Below, in pieces: positions 18,926 to 28,135 of a stretch of 46,313 bases of DNA. Every line of letters starts with the position of its first letter. The stretch's first letter is position 1. Where the stretch lies: NCBI RefSeq assembly GCF_904846525.1, contig NZ_CAJHAZ010000020.1:1-46313 (forward strand), read 5' to 3'. The notes under the pieces are model-generated. The model was not told the origin of the DNA. It searched no databases and saw only the letters and a list, made by a program, of their open reading frames with translations. Position numbers and translations under genes: made by a program. The stretch comes from Psychrobacter sp. 1044. Its GTDB lineage: Bacteria > Pseudomonadota > Gammaproteobacteria > Pseudomonadales > Moraxellaceae.

Positions 18926-19255
18926 TCATATCTCAGCAGGCTTGGACATATCGAGGTCTTTGCTAGATATTTGCTTATAAGTAATATCCAAAATCTCTTG
19001 GCACCATTCTGGCAAGTCGTCAGCGACTTCATACCACATCCACGTACCGTCGCGAACACAGCTTAAAATACCGAGTTTCTTTAAATGGTTCAAATGACGC
19101 GATATCGTTGGCTGTGGTTGATCTAGTATTTCTACCAACTCACCAACACAGCGCGATTCTTTGTTAAATAGAATTTGAAATATTTTTAAGCGCGTCGGGT
19201 CAGATAAGACTTTAAATAACTCGATAGGTCGTATCGTAAAATTATTATCAGACAT
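18926..19255 (-). CDS. ArsR-family winged-helix transcriptional regulator
   Basis: The 109-residue protein has the ArsR/SmtB fold: LFKVLSDPTRLKIFQILF, then the recognition region CVGELVEILDQPQPTISRHLNHLKKLGIL and a wing DGTWMWYEV. It should bind DNA as a dimer and respond to a metal or metabolite. The classic arsenic motif ELCVCDL is not present; only one cysteine (RCVGEL) lies there, so the inducer cannot be predicted. I placed the start at ATG 19255 (GGAAT site); upstream in-frame starts to 19372 add an unrelated N-terminus. It is divergent from bfd across a region holding a Fur-like site, but no regulated target is evident. Confidence 0.82.
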   Translation of the reverse strand: MSDNNFTIRPIELFKVLSDPTRLKIFQILFNKESRCVGELVEILDQPQPTISRHLNHLKKLGILSCVRDGTWMWYEVADDLPEWCQEILDITYKQISSKDLDMSKPAEI

Positions 19256-19633
19256 AGAACAATTCCAATTGGGCTTTGTTAATAGGGGTTCAATATAACA
19301 GCAGTTATCTACAAAATCGATTAAAAAATGGGCTAAATTACAGTTCGTCGTTAATTTACTACCTTTCATCATATTCGGTTACACGCACGCTTATATTCAC
19401 TTACATCAATTAACTGTGTGCAATATAACTCTACTTTGATGACTGTACTTTTATACCAATAATATATCAAATGCTATTGCAAATGATAATAGTTATCGTT
19501 ATTATACATCAAGCCATAAAAATGACCGTGAATATCAAGACAGACACTCTACTCACCATTTTTATCATCAATGCACTAAATTTATGAGCAATAAAAGCAG
19601 TTACCGAATAGCGGTATTCAGAGGAGCCAGACC
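19256..19633. promoter_or_regulatory. ArsR-type gene/bfd divergent region with Fur-like box
   Basis: This 378-bp AT-rich region separates the divergent genes. A 6-1-6 Fur-type inverted repeat, gataat-a-gttatc, lies at 19485-19497 within aaatgataatagttatcg, about 135 bp upstream of bfd. In other gamma-proteobacteria bfd is induced by iron starvation through Fur, so this is a sensible operator. This is inference from match and context. Confidence 0.55.
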
Positions 19634-19825
19634 ATGTACGTATGCATCTGTAATGACGTAAAAGAAAAGCAAATCAAAGCAGCCATTGCTTCAGGTATCG
19701 ATACCCTTGACGGTCTAAAAGATACCCTCGATGTTGCGACTTGCTGTGGCTGCTGCGAACCAATGGTTAACGATTACCTAGATGAGCATCATGCGAGACT
19801 CGATGTCTTGGCTTACGCTGTTTAA
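19634..19825 (+). CDS. bfd: Bacterioferritin-associated ferredoxin
   Basis: The 63-residue 2Fe-2S protein delivers electrons to bacterioferritin to release stored iron. It begins MYVCICNDVKEKQIKAAI and carries the second cysteine cluster ATCCGCC. Cys4, Cys6 and the later C-x2-C fit the Bfd ligand pattern. ATG 19634 has a GAGGAG ribosome site. Two bacterioferritin genes follow in the same direction after 436 bp, supporting the assignment. A Fur-like box lies upstream. Confidence 0.93.
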   Translation: MYVCICNDVKEKQIKAAIASGIDTLDGLKDTLDVATCCGCCEPMVNDYLDEHHARLDVLAYAV

Positions 19826-20261
19826 ACGTTATCAAACCAGAGATTTACTACCCAGCTGTTCATCACCTCATTACACCAATATCACTAGTACGCCTCGATA
19901 CCACATACATTCAATATTCCGCACTTATCCTTTGGTCATTATACATAAAGGGTAAGTTGCGAGCGTCCATATAACTTTACCTATACACCTACTACAATGA
20001 TATTGAGCATCATTAGCAGCCATTGTTGCGATAAACCAGTGGCTACTAAAGCTAGCTAATTATGATTCTCAATTAGCATCTTATTCTTAGTTCATAACAT
20101 TACAAGCTGTATAGCGCCTATATGCTACTATATCTGTCTCACGTTGTAAGACGTTTTGTTGATTGTGATCTTTACTGATCAGTTTACCAATAGTACTATC
20201 CTTATATGGGTAATTATGAATGTACGTTGATCTGTAAAATATAAATAGGGGAGTATAGGTT
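19826..20261. promoter_or_regulatory. bfd-bfr intergenic region with two weak Fur-like palindromes
   Basis: This 436-bp AT-rich gap holds two inverted-repeat segments resembling degenerate Fur sites: aatgatattgagcatcatta near 19996-20015 and aattatgattctcaattag near 20058-20076. Both sit upstream of the bacterioferritin genes. No terminator or RNA gene is evident. The Fur reading is tentative. Confidence 0.35.
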
Positions 20262-20750
20262 ATGATAGGTAGCCCAAAAGTCATTGATTATTTGAATTTT
20301 TTGTTAGGCGGTGAGCTTGCTGCCCGTGACCAGTATTTTATTCACTCAGAAATGTATGCTGAGTGGCATTATGGCAAATTGTACGACCGTATCCATCATG
20401 AGATGGCAGATGAGACGCTACATGCCCAATCTATTATTCGCCGTATCCTAATGCTGAGCGGCACGCCGAAAATGACGGTCAATGCCATCAATATCGGCGC
20501 GACAGTTCCTGAAATGCTGCAACTTGACCTTGAGCTAGAGTATCAAGTACAACAGCACTTAAAAGACGGTATTGCCCTCTGTGAAGCAGAGCGCGATTAT
20601 GTCACGCGTGAGATGTTGGTAGAACAACTAAAAGACACTGAAGAAGATCATGCGCATTGGCTTGAGCAACAGTTGCGCTTAATCGACATGATCAGTCTGC
20701 CCAATTATCTGCAAAGCCAAATGGCAGAAGTCGCTCCTAATCTTGTTTAA
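20262..20750 (+). CDS. Bacterioferritin subunit with intact ferroxidase centre, no haem-ligand Met
   Basis: The 162-residue ferritin-fold protein stores iron in a 24-subunit shell. Aligned by eye with E. coli Bfr, the di-iron ligands are all kept: Glu18, Glu51, His54, Glu93 (equivalent to 94), Glu127 and His130. The haem-binding Met52 is replaced by Thr (DETLH). It is therefore the catalytic, non-haem-binding subunit of a likely mixed shell with the next gene. The start ATG 20262 has a GGGGAG site. A 67-bp gap separates it from the second bacterioferritin gene, so the two form one operon. Confidence 0.92.
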   Translation: MIGSPKVIDYLNFLLGGELAARDQYFIHSEMYAEWHYGKLYDRIHHEMADETLHAQSIIRRILMLSGTPKMTVNAINIGATVPEMLQLDLELEYQVQQHLKDGIALCEAERDYVTREMLVEQLKDTEEDHAHWLEQQLRLIDMISLPNYLQSQMAEVAPNLV

Positions 20751-20817
20751 TATCAAGAAGATATGAACAATAACCATAGTATTTAGTATAAATAACGACA
20801 TGAAAGGGAGAGAGATA

Positions 20818-21297
20818 ATGAAAGGGGATAAAGAGGTTATTCGCGCTTTAAATAAAGTGCTCGGACAGTCATTGATTGCCATCAACCAGTACTTCTTGCA
20901 TGCGCGCATTGCGCGTCATTGGGGATTAGAAACTCTCAATGAGAGTTTCTACAAACAATCCATCGCTGAGATGAAATGGTCTGATGAGCTGATTGCCCGG
21001 ATTTTATTGCTAGGCGGTTTACCAAATTTGCAAGATTACGGCAAGATGTTCATCGGTGAAGATGTGCCAGAGATTATCGAATGCAATTTGCGCCTAGAAA
21101 AACAAAAATTCGATATCATTGCCGATGCCATTACTTTATGCGAAACAAAGTCTGACTATGTGTCGCGCCAGCTATTGGTGACGCTAAAAGATGGTAATGA
21201 AGAGTATCAAGACTGGTTAGAGACTCAAGAAGACTTGATCGAAAGCATTGGGGTTGAGCGCTATATCCAATCACAAATGGATGATGACGCGCCTTAA
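20818..21297 (+). CDS. Bacterioferritin subunit with degraded ferroxidase centre but haem-ligand Met52 kept
   Basis: The 159-residue protein starts MKGDKEVIRALNKVLGQSLIAINQYFLHAR and is closely similar to E. coli Bfr. By eye, Met52 (AEMKW) is retained, but four ferroxidase ligands differ: Glu18 is Ser, His54 is Trp, Glu127 is Asn and His130 is Tyr. It should contribute haem sites, and hence electron entry for iron release, rather than iron oxidation. I chose ATG 20818 with a GGGAGAGAG ribosome site over an in-frame ATG six codons upstream. A strong terminator follows. Confidence 0.92.
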   Translation: MKGDKEVIRALNKVLGQSLIAINQYFLHARIARHWGLETLNESFYKQSIAEMKWSDELIARILLLGGLPNLQDYGKMFIGEDVPEIIECNLRLEKQKFDIIADAITLCETKSDYVSRQLLVTLKDGNEEYQDWLETQEDLIESIGVERYIQSQMDDDAP

Positions 21298-21334
21298 TGG
21301 TTCATTGTTGATGCAATGAACCGTACTGTGCTCT

Positions 21335-21386
21335 AAAAATGCCAGCGTGTCGTGTGGTTTATAATCACTCACATGCTGGCATTTTT
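21335..21386. terminator. Rho-independent terminator after the bacterioferritin pair
   Basis: aaaaatgccagcgtgt (21335-21350) pairs with acatgctggcattttt (21371-21386). A second smaller hairpin, ggttcattg with caatgaacc (21299-21322), directly follows the stop codon. The main hairpin also serves the convergent MFS gene. Confidence 0.8.
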
Positions 21387-21487
21387 ATGTCTCATATTTG
21401 ACAATGCGTGCTATCTGCACTGCTGACAAAATCAACGCTTAATCAATATTTTTCAAACTCTTTATTCAAAATCTAAATATCAGCGGC

Positions 21488-22864
21488 TCAGTATAAGCCG
21501 CGCCCATCTTCGGGCTTAAGTCGTAAGAAGTACAACCCCGAGAGAATGGTTAAGACCCCAAGTATCCAATAGGTGGTTTGAAACGCTGTCAGCGTATCCA
21601 TTTGTAGGCGTTCACGTAACAGCGTCAGTACCGCTGCCCCAAAAGCAATACCGAAACTAATCGCTAACTGCTGATTGACCGCCATCAAGCTATTGCCGCT
21701 ACTGGTTTGAGCGCCTTCTAAATCACCGATAGTAATCGTATTCATCGCGCTGAATTGCATAGAATTACAAGCGCCCATTATGGTCAAAATAGGGATAAAC
21801 CATAACCACTGTGAGGCATCGGTAAACTGTGCCAACACAATGATGAGCGTGCCCATCAAAAACGTGTTGAAGACCAGTACTTTGCGATAAGTATAACGCT
21901 GAATAATTTTACTGACCCAGGGTTTAATCCCGATAGCACCGACCGCGATGGGCGCGAGGAGCCAACCTGCCTGCGATGGTGAATATTCAAACACCACTTG
22001 CAGCACCAGCGGCAGCAAAAACGGTACAGCGCTAATACCTAAACGCGTGAATAGGTTACCAGTGATGCCAATACGAAAGGTTCGAATGTCAAACAAACTC
22101 AAGGGGAACAACGGTGCTTGACGACGCTTGGCGTGCCAGATATAAGCGCCGATCAATAAACTGGCCACCAAACTAAGCAGCAACCCATAAAACCCTCGAC
22201 CAGTCTGTGAGCCGAACTCTACAGCAAGCGTAAACCCACAAGCCGCTGCCGCAAACAATAAAAATCCTGTCCAATCAAGCCGCTTGGTATCCTCAAATAG
22301 TGCCGGAACCAGTTTTTTTCCCATGATAAAGCCAAAAATACCCATCGGTATATTGATCAAAAATATCCAATGCCAACTGGTATATTGTACGATATAGCCA
22401 CCTAAGACCGGTCCTACTAGCGGTGCTACCAAAGCAGGAATAACCGCAAAGTTCATAACGGTCAGCAGCTTATTGCGTGGGTAGGATTTGACCAATATTA
22501 AGCGAGCCACAGGCGTCATCATCGCCCCGCCAATACCTTGTATAACCCGTGAGCCAATCAAAAAATCCAACGTTGGTGACGCAGCACATAGCAGTGAGCC
22601 AATACAAAAGATAATAATCGCTGCCAAAAATACTCGGCGCGTGCCGTATTTATCCGCCAAAAAACCACTGATGGGAATAAATATAGCCAAAGTTAGCGCA
22701 TAACTGATCACCGCCCACTGCATTTTTAATGGAGACTCACCCAGCGCCTGTGCCATCTGTGGTAATGAGGTATTTAATATAGTGGCATCCAAAATTTGCA
22801 TAAATAGCGCCACCGCTAGCACATAGGGCAAGTATTTATCTTGTGTCGGGGTTAGCGTTACCAT
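21488..22864 (-). CDS. MFS drug/H+ antiporter, DHA2 (14-helix) type
   Basis: The 458-residue membrane protein starts with QILDATILNTSLPQMAQAL, the helix-1 motif of EmrB/QacA-like exporters. It has the helix 2-3 loop motif FLADKYGTRRVFL (motif A) and GSRVIQGIGGAMMTPVARLIL followed by NFAVIPALVAPLVGPVLGG (motif C). About 13-14 hydrophobic segments are visible. It probably exports drugs or toxic metabolites using the proton gradient; it resembles MdtD-type proteins. No EmrA-like partner is adjacent. The start ATG 22864 has a GAGA ribosome site. Confidence 0.88.
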   Translation of the reverse strand: MVTLTPTQDKYLPYVLAVALFMQILDATILNTSLPQMAQALGESPLKMQWAVISYALTLAIFIPISGFLADKYGTRRVFLAAIIIFCIGSLLCAASPTLDFLIGSRVIQGIGGAMMTPVARLILVKSYPRNKLLTVMNFAVIPALVAPLVGPVLGGYIVQYTSWHWIFLINIPMGIFGFIMGKKLVPALFEDTKRLDWTGFLLFAAAACGFTLAVEFGSQTGRGFYGLLLSLVASLLIGAYIWHAKRRQAPLFPLSLFDIRTFRIGITGNLFTRLGISAVPFLLPLVLQVVFEYSPSQAGWLLAPIAVGAIGIKPWVSKIIQRYTYRKVLVFNTFLMGTLIIVLAQFTDASQWLWFIPILTIMGACNSMQFSAMNTITIGDLEGAQTSSGNSLMAVNQQLAISFGIAFGAAVLTLLRERLQMDTLTAFQTTYWILGVLTILSGLYFLRLKPEDGRGLY

Positions 22865-23219
22865 GTAAATCTCATTAGATATCCCATCATAAAATGAACA
22901 AAATAGTCTATGGACGACTAATTCGCTATACCAACCGAGTAGTATAAGAAAGACTCAATCATAATAAAAGGGAATCAAAGTAACGGCTGGCGGTTGAGGT
23001 TATAGAATTCTGTGTTTAGAGGTAATAATATTAACACTGCTTACAAGAGAGGACTTTAATATCAGGGTTGGTTATCGTTATAGTAAACCCTCGCTAACGA
23101 CTTAAGCCAACAGATATGCAGTATAGTTAATTTCATCTCAATCATATGAGATTGGATTGACTACCGACGATACAACTAGAAGCATCAACAATACGATAAA
23201 GATAAACTGAGGATATATT
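22865..23219. other. Divergent region between MFS and GST genes
   Basis: This 355-bp AT-rich gap carries both promoters. One small palindrome, atctca with tgagat (23135-23152), lies 70-85 bp before the glutathione transferase gene and could be an operator. Nothing else is recognised. Confidence 0.3.
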
Positions 23220-24074
23220 ATGAGTCAGGAAAATAACAAAGCTTGCAATCATATCGATGGGCAAAACGATAAATATGTACCGCCAAAGGTTTGGACGCAG
23301 GACAAAGAAAACGGTGGTAAGTTTGCCAGTATCAATCGCCCAACAGCGGGTGCGCGCTATGAGAAAGCGCTGCCAGTAGGCGCTGCGCCATTACAGCTGT
23401 ACTCGTTGAATACGCCAAATGGCGTTAAGGTCAATATCCTGTTAGAAGAGCTTGCCGAGATTGGTGTTAAAGGTGCTGAATATGATGCCTATAAAATTGA
23501 TATCTCTCAAGGAGAGCAGTTTGGTTCTGGCTTTGTAGCCATAAACCCTAACTCAAAAATTCCAGCCTTGGTTGATCATTCTGCTGATATAGCTGGCGAG
23601 CCGATAGCGCTCTTCGAGTCTGGTGCTATCTTGATGTATCTGGCAGAAAAATTTGACCAATTTATGCCTTTATCACTTGGCAAAGCACGGGCAGAGTGTT
23701 TGTCTTGGGTCATGTGGCAGATGGGCAGTGCGCCTTTCTTAGGTGGCGGCTTCGGACATTTTTATGCTTATGCGCCTGAACCGCTAGAGTACCCAATCAA
23801 CCGATATACCATGGAAACCAAACGCCAGATCGATGTGCTGGATACCCACCTAAAAGACAGCACATATATGTGTGGCGACAACGACGCCGATTATAATATT
23901 GCAGATATGATTATTTGGGCATGGTATGGACAATTGGTGCTTGGAAAGCTCTATGATGCCGCCGAGTTCCTGCAAGTTGATGAGTATAAGCATGTGAAAC
24001 GTTGGGCACAGGCAATTGCTGAACGTCCAGCCGTTAAGCGTGCCGTAGACCTATCATTAAAGCCTATTGACTAA
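23220..24074 (+). CDS. yghU: Glutathione S-transferase family protein, YghU type
   Basis: The 284-residue protein has the N-terminal thioredoxin-like segment LYSLNTPNGVKVNILLEELAEIG, the conserved FVAINPNSKIPALVDHS and the C-terminal helical GST domain (LSWVMWQMGSAPFLGGGFGHFY). This matches E. coli YghU (288 residues), a GST with disulfide-bond oxidoreductase activity toward glutathione-type disulfides. It is cytoplasmic. The start ATG has a GAGGAT site. It is a single gene with its own terminator and is divergent from the MFS exporter, which hints at a joint stress role (weak inference). Confidence 0.9.
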   Translation: MSQENNKACNHIDGQNDKYVPPKVWTQDKENGGKFASINRPTAGARYEKALPVGAAPLQLYSLNTPNGVKVNILLEELAEIGVKGAEYDAYKIDISQGEQFGSGFVAINPNSKIPALVDHSADIAGEPIALFESGAILMYLAEKFDQFMPLSLGKARAECLSWVMWQMGSAPFLGGGFGHFYAYAPEPLEYPINRYTMETKRQIDVLDTHLKDSTYMCGDNDADYNIADMIIWAWYGQLVLGKLYDAAEFLQVDEYKHVKRWAQAIAERPAVKRAVDLSLKPID

Positions 24075-24098
24075 ACCTATCGATAAGAGACGCATTAA

Positions 24099-24143
24099 TA
24101 AAATCAAGGCTGATAGGCTATTTGCTTATCAGCCTTGATTTTA
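24099..24143. terminator. Rho-independent terminator after the YghU-type gene
   Basis: A 17-bp perfect stem, taaaatcaaggctgata (24099-24115) with tatcagccttgatttta (24127-24143), has an 11-nt loop. Confidence 0.85.
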
Positions 24144-24625
24144 TCCGACATCTTGCTATTCTATATTCATATATGGTTATATTAAAATAGAGATATACTT
24201 ACCAGTTTACACAATGATACATTAGTACAACAGATAGAAACCTTAGTACGTTAAGATAGCTTGAGTAGCTCAAGCACATAACACCTTAATAAGCGGGTAT
24301 TTGTACTGCTTATTTAATTGGCTCAATACCATTGGGATACCAGCAAGGCGAATAGAGCCACTTATTATAATAGACTGAGTAAATCAGACAACATATCTGA
24401 TTGAAATAAGATTGACTATATTGATGGATAACGATTATGAAGGATGATAACCGTAAACGGATCAACTTCTCACGACAGGCGATGGCTAGCGAATTAAAAG
24501 TTATTAATACTAAACTCAGCGCCATTTATAACGATCAACAGATAGATGCTGATCGATACTCAATATTGCAATACAAAGCCAACTTAACCACCCATCCTAA
24601 AAAAATAAAAAAGATACTCTTATTG
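24144..24625. other. Intergenic region before the DUF1176 gene
   Basis: About 480 bp of AT-rich DNA. A palindrome, gcttgag-tag-ctcaagc, lies at 24259-24275. An open frame from 24437 leads into the DUF1176 gene but encodes no signal peptide at its own start and is read as untranslated leader. Confidence 0.35.
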
Positions 24626-25708
24626 ATGATAAAAAATAAAATACGATTACCTATGTTTGCTGCTATCAGCGCAGCTTTATTTAGTACAGCGACGATGGCC
24701 AGCAATGGCGTTGAATTTACCAATCAAGACTGGCAGGTAGTATGTGACAATACCCGTACGTGCCGGCTGGCAGGCTATCAAGCAGAAAACAATAGCGAAT
24801 TTCCTATATCGGTATTGCTCATACGCCGTGCAGGCGCAAATGCTGGTGTGGATGGCAAAGTAAAGTTGGGCGGTGCTAAAGAAAGCTCATCTAAAGCCTT
24901 GATGCAACTTGGCAATCGTCATCGTATATCATTGTTCATCAATGGTAGAGACTATGGCGAAACCAAGCCGTTTTCAACTGCAGCAGGTAATGCTGATCTG
25001 ACCCCAACACAAGTCACAGCGCTACTAGAGGCGCTGACTAAGTCAAGCAAAATTGAGCTAGTGCTACGTAACTCACGTTGGCAACTGTCTGATAAAGGGG
25101 CTAGCGCCGTCATGCTCAAAGCAGATGAAGCCCAAGGTCGAGTAGGGACGTCATCTGCCTTTATCAATACTGATGGTGCCGCCAAATCAAATAGCACTGT
25201 ATTGCCACCCAAGTCAGCACCAAAATTGCGCTTTGTGGCGCCCAATCCGAAAGCCGTCGCTAGTGACAATAAAAAGTTTGTGATGAAATCGTCGCAGCTA
25301 GCGGCGCTGATGAAAAGTACGATGAAAGATGCGGATAGTGACTGTCCCAATCTATCAGACAAATCACCATGGCGTGTCAGTCGCTTGAACGGCTCACAGC
25401 TCTTAGCACAACACGATTGCTGGACAGGTGCTTATAATACTGGTGCAGGCATCTGGGTCATCAATGACAGTAAACCTTATAAACCGACATTGGTAACCAC
25501 CAACGCCACTAGCTATGATAAGGGTAAAATCACTTCCGTACAAAAAGGTCGCGGCATCGGTGATTGTTTAACCAAGACTGATTGGGTATGGATAGGTAAG
25601 GCATTTGAAAAAAGTCATGAAAGTACTACAGGGCTTTGCCGTATGATTGAAGCGGGCGGTGCGTGGCAGCTGCCGACGTATGTCACCGAAGTTAAAATGG
25701 TGCGATAG
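24626..25708 (+). CDS. Exported DUF1176 protein
   Basis: The 360-residue protein starts MIKNKIRLPMFAAISAALFSTATMA, a standard signal peptide with cleavage expected after TMA, so the mature protein is periplasmic. DUF1176 features include WQVVCDNTRTCRLAGYQ near the N-terminus and the C-terminal AHDCW-type region (QLLAQHDCWTGAYNTGAGIWVIND) with VWIGKAFEKSHESTTGLCR. Paired cysteines suggest disulfides. The function of the family is unknown. I chose ATG 24626 because the signal peptide begins there; the same frame opens at 24437, which would bury the signal peptide. The ribosome site is weak. It stands alone. Confidence 0.8.
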   Translation: MIKNKIRLPMFAAISAALFSTATMASNGVEFTNQDWQVVCDNTRTCRLAGYQAENNSEFPISVLLIRRAGANAGVDGKVKLGGAKESSSKALMQLGNRHRISLFINGRDYGETKPFSTAAGNADLTPTQVTALLEALTKSSKIELVLRNSRWQLSDKGASAVMLKADEAQGRVGTSSAFINTDGAAKSNSTVLPPKSAPKLRFVAPNPKAVASDNKKFVMKSSQLAALMKSTMKDADSDCPNLSDKSPWRVSRLNGSQLLAQHDCWTGAYNTGAGIWVINDSKPYKPTLVTTNATSYDKGKITSVQKGRGIGDCLTKTDWVWIGKAFEKSHESTTGLCRMIEAGGAWQLPTYVTEVKMVR

Positions 25709-26291
25709 CCGCCAATAATACTGCTGATTGTCTTATTACTCAGCATATTGAACGCATACATCTATAAGCAAATTTGCTTTATTTACCGAGAAATTTAATA
25801 AATAGCTACATATAATATTTTATTGTGCTATACTGCGTCGCCACGTTAGCTTAGGCTTTCGTGAATTATGAGATTGATAACATCGCCTGCGATTTTGGGT
25901 CTAGGATGACCATAAGTAATTGTTGCCGATGATTTTGTGTACTTAAATAACCTGTCATGAAAATAGCAGTTATTTTTGACTCATATCTTATCTACCGAAC
26001 CATAAATGTGGTTTAAATTGGTTGTTATTCGCGATTATTTGCTTTGGACAAAGCATTAATAATACGCTGATATCAAACAAGGATGAGACACTCGGCACTA
26101 CCACCAAAATACGTCAGACAGCACGAACGCATTTATTGTAGAGGCTCTAAGCTTTATTGGCTTGGCTTCTGATTATCGACACTTACATGTGGTCCGGTAA
26201 TTCTTTAATAAAGGCAGCGTGGTGAACGGTTATCAGTGGTATGCATCAAGCTTGCTGAATTTACAGCAACTTATACTTACCAAGGATTCTC
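25709..26291 (+). promoter_or_regulatory. Long 5' leader of the DEAD-box helicase gene with extended -10 promoter
   Basis: This 583-bp gene-free stretch precedes the helicase. An extended -10 promoter, TGC-TATACT, lies at 25826-25834 with no good -35. If used, the mRNA would have about 450 nt of untranslated leader. Long structured leaders are typical of cold-shock RNA helicase and csp mRNAs. I see no open frame with a ribosome site in it. Confidence 0.45.
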
Positions 26292-27959
26292 ATGACTGAT
26301 ATTTTATCTGCAATCGCCGCTGAAAACGGCATCATCGAAAACACTGACACTCCAAATACTGATACTAATAATCAAGCGGCTACTACTGACGCGACTGATG
26401 AAGATCAAATTACCTTTGCTGAACTAGACATTGCCAAGCCGATTTTGACCGCGCTTGATCGCAGTGGTTATACCAATCCAACACCTATTCAAGCACAAGC
26501 CATTCCTTTTGCACTAGCAGGTCGCGACTTACTATTGTCTGCGCAAACCGGTAGTGGTAAAACTGCGGCATTCGTTATCCCTGTACTTGACCGTTTAAGC
26601 CGTGCCACTAGCTTTGACAAACTAACTAAAGCTCTTATCTTAACGCCAACGCGTGAACTTGCTCAGCAAGTACATGATAGCGTGCGTACTTATTCTAAAG
26701 ATATGCGTGGTCTATTCTGTGTACCTTTAGTGGGCGGCGCACCATACAACGGTCAGATCACTGCGTTGAAAAAAGGCGTTCAAGTTATCGTTGCGACCCC
26801 AGGTCGTCTACTTGACCATATCAATGCTGGTCGTGTTGACTTATCAAGCTTAGAAATTTTGGTACTTGATGAAGCTGACCGTATGCTAGACATGGGTTTT
26901 GCTGATGATATCAGTGACATCCTTCGTGCTGCACCAATTGATCGTCAAACGATCATGTGTTCTGCAACTTGGGATGGCCCAGTAGGTAAAATCGCTGCCA
27001 GCTTCACTAAGAACCCTGAGCGTGTATCAATCAAAGTAGAATCTGCACACATCGAAGAAAAAGTGTACTACTGTGATGATTTCGATCACAAAAACCGCTT
27101 ACTTGACAAAATCGTTTGCCAGCAAGATATGGAACAGATCATTATCTTTGCTGCTACCAAACGTAGCACTGAAAAACTAGCCAAACAGCTACAAGAAGCG
27201 GGTCATAAAGCCAGCTTCCTACATGGTGATTTGCCACAAAGCAAGCGTAACCGTATCGTTCAAGACTTGCGTAATGGCAAAGTTAAAATCCTAGTAGCGA
27301 CTGACGTTGCGGCTCGTGGTCTAGATATCCCAGCTATCTCGCACGTTATTAACTATGATCTTCCACGTCAGACTGAAGATTACGTCCATCGTATCGGTCG
27401 TTGTGGTCGTGCTGGTCGTACTGGTATCGCTATCAGCTTATGTAGCATGGATGATCGTCCACAGCTAAACGCTATCAATCGTTACTTAGATCGCAAAATG
27501 GAAGTATGTATCATCGAAGGCATGGAGCCTAAGAAGACTTATGTACCTAGCGAAAACAAAGGTAATGGTCGTGGTCGTGGCCGTGGTCGTTCAAACGGCG
27601 GCGGTGGTAATGGTCAAGGCCGTGGTCGCGCGGGTGGTGGTTATCAAGGCAATCCTGCTAATGCTCGCGGTCGTTCAAGTGACAGCGCATCAACTGGTCA
27701 ACGCGCTAGCAATGACAGCGGTTATCAAGGCAAGCCACGTGATTCATCTGGTAAGCCAAATGAGCGTTCAGGTGGCAAGCCGTATCAAGGCAAGCGCACT
27801 GGTGCTCCTAGCCGCGGCGATAGCACTGGCGTTCCACGTGGTGAGCGTGCTGCAACAGGTCGTGGTCGTCCAAGTGGCAGCCAAGGTCGCCCAGCAGGTC
27901 GTTCTGACAGCCGTGGTCAAGGTCGTCCAAACGGCGGCAACCGTGGTAACAACTCGTAA
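26292..27959 (+). CDS. DEAD-box ATP-dependent RNA helicase with RGG-rich tail
   Basis: The 555-residue protein has a full DEAD-box core: Q-motif region TNPTPIQAQAIP, Walker A AQTGSGKT (84-91), TPTRELAQQ, GGAPYNGQ, ATPGRLLDHI, DEAD (193-196), SAT (224-226), and the C-terminal motifs LVATDVAARGLDIP and HRIGRCGRAGRTG. From about residue 425 the tail is Gly/Arg/Ser-rich with many GRG repeats, suited to RNA binding. It resembles RhlE/DeaD-type helicases used in ribosome assembly and mRNA decay, often cold-induced. An acidic N-terminal extension of about 40 residues is unusual. The start has an AAGGAT site. The exact subfamily is not certain. Confidence 0.93.
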   Translation: MTDILSAIAAENGIIENTDTPNTDTNNQAATTDATDEDQITFAELDIAKPILTALDRSGYTNPTPIQAQAIPFALAGRDLLLSAQTGSGKTAAFVIPVLDRLSRATSFDKLTKALILTPTRELAQQVHDSVRTYSKDMRGLFCVPLVGGAPYNGQITALKKGVQVIVATPGRLLDHINAGRVDLSSLEILVLDEADRMLDMGFADDISDILRAAPIDRQTIMCSATWDGPVGKIAASFTKNPERVSIKVESAHIEEKVYYCDDFDHKNRLLDKIVCQQDMEQIIIFAATKRSTEKLAKQLQEAGHKASFLHGDLPQSKRNRIVQDLRNGKVKILVATDVAARGLDIPAISHVINYDLPRQTEDYVHRIGRCGRAGRTGIAISLCSMDDRPQLNAINRYLDRKMEVCIIEGMEPKKTYVPSENKGNGRGRGRGRSNGGGGNGQGRGRAGGGYQGNPANARGRSSDSASTGQRASNDSGYQGKPRDSSGKPNERSGGKPYQGKRTGAPSRGDSTGVPRGERAATGRGRPSGSQGRPAGRSDSRGQGRPNGGNRGNNS

Positions 27960-28016
27960 TACTGTTATATTTGGTGATTAAAGTTATTAATTACTTGATC
28001 GCCTAAAGATAGCACT

Positions 28017-28049
28017 AAAAAAGCCAGATACTTGTTATCTGGCTTTTTT
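28017..28049 (+). terminator. Rho-independent terminator after the helicase
   Basis: A 14-bp stem, aaaaaagccagata (28017-28030) with tatctggctttttt (28036-28049), has a 5-nt loop. Confidence 0.92.
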
Positions 28050-28135
28050 GTGTATATTCGATCGCTGCTTGCGCGTTTTTTTCGCCTTGTCTATACTAAC
28101 AAGCTTTTATTCATCGTGTGCTGCGGAGCTATTTG

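Noticed and set aside
27541..27981. A 146-residue Val/Ala-rich frame overlapping the helicase C-terminus
   Set aside because: It is the shifted reading of the GRG-repeat coding region. Its composition is an artefact of repeated ggtcgt units, and it has no ribosome site.
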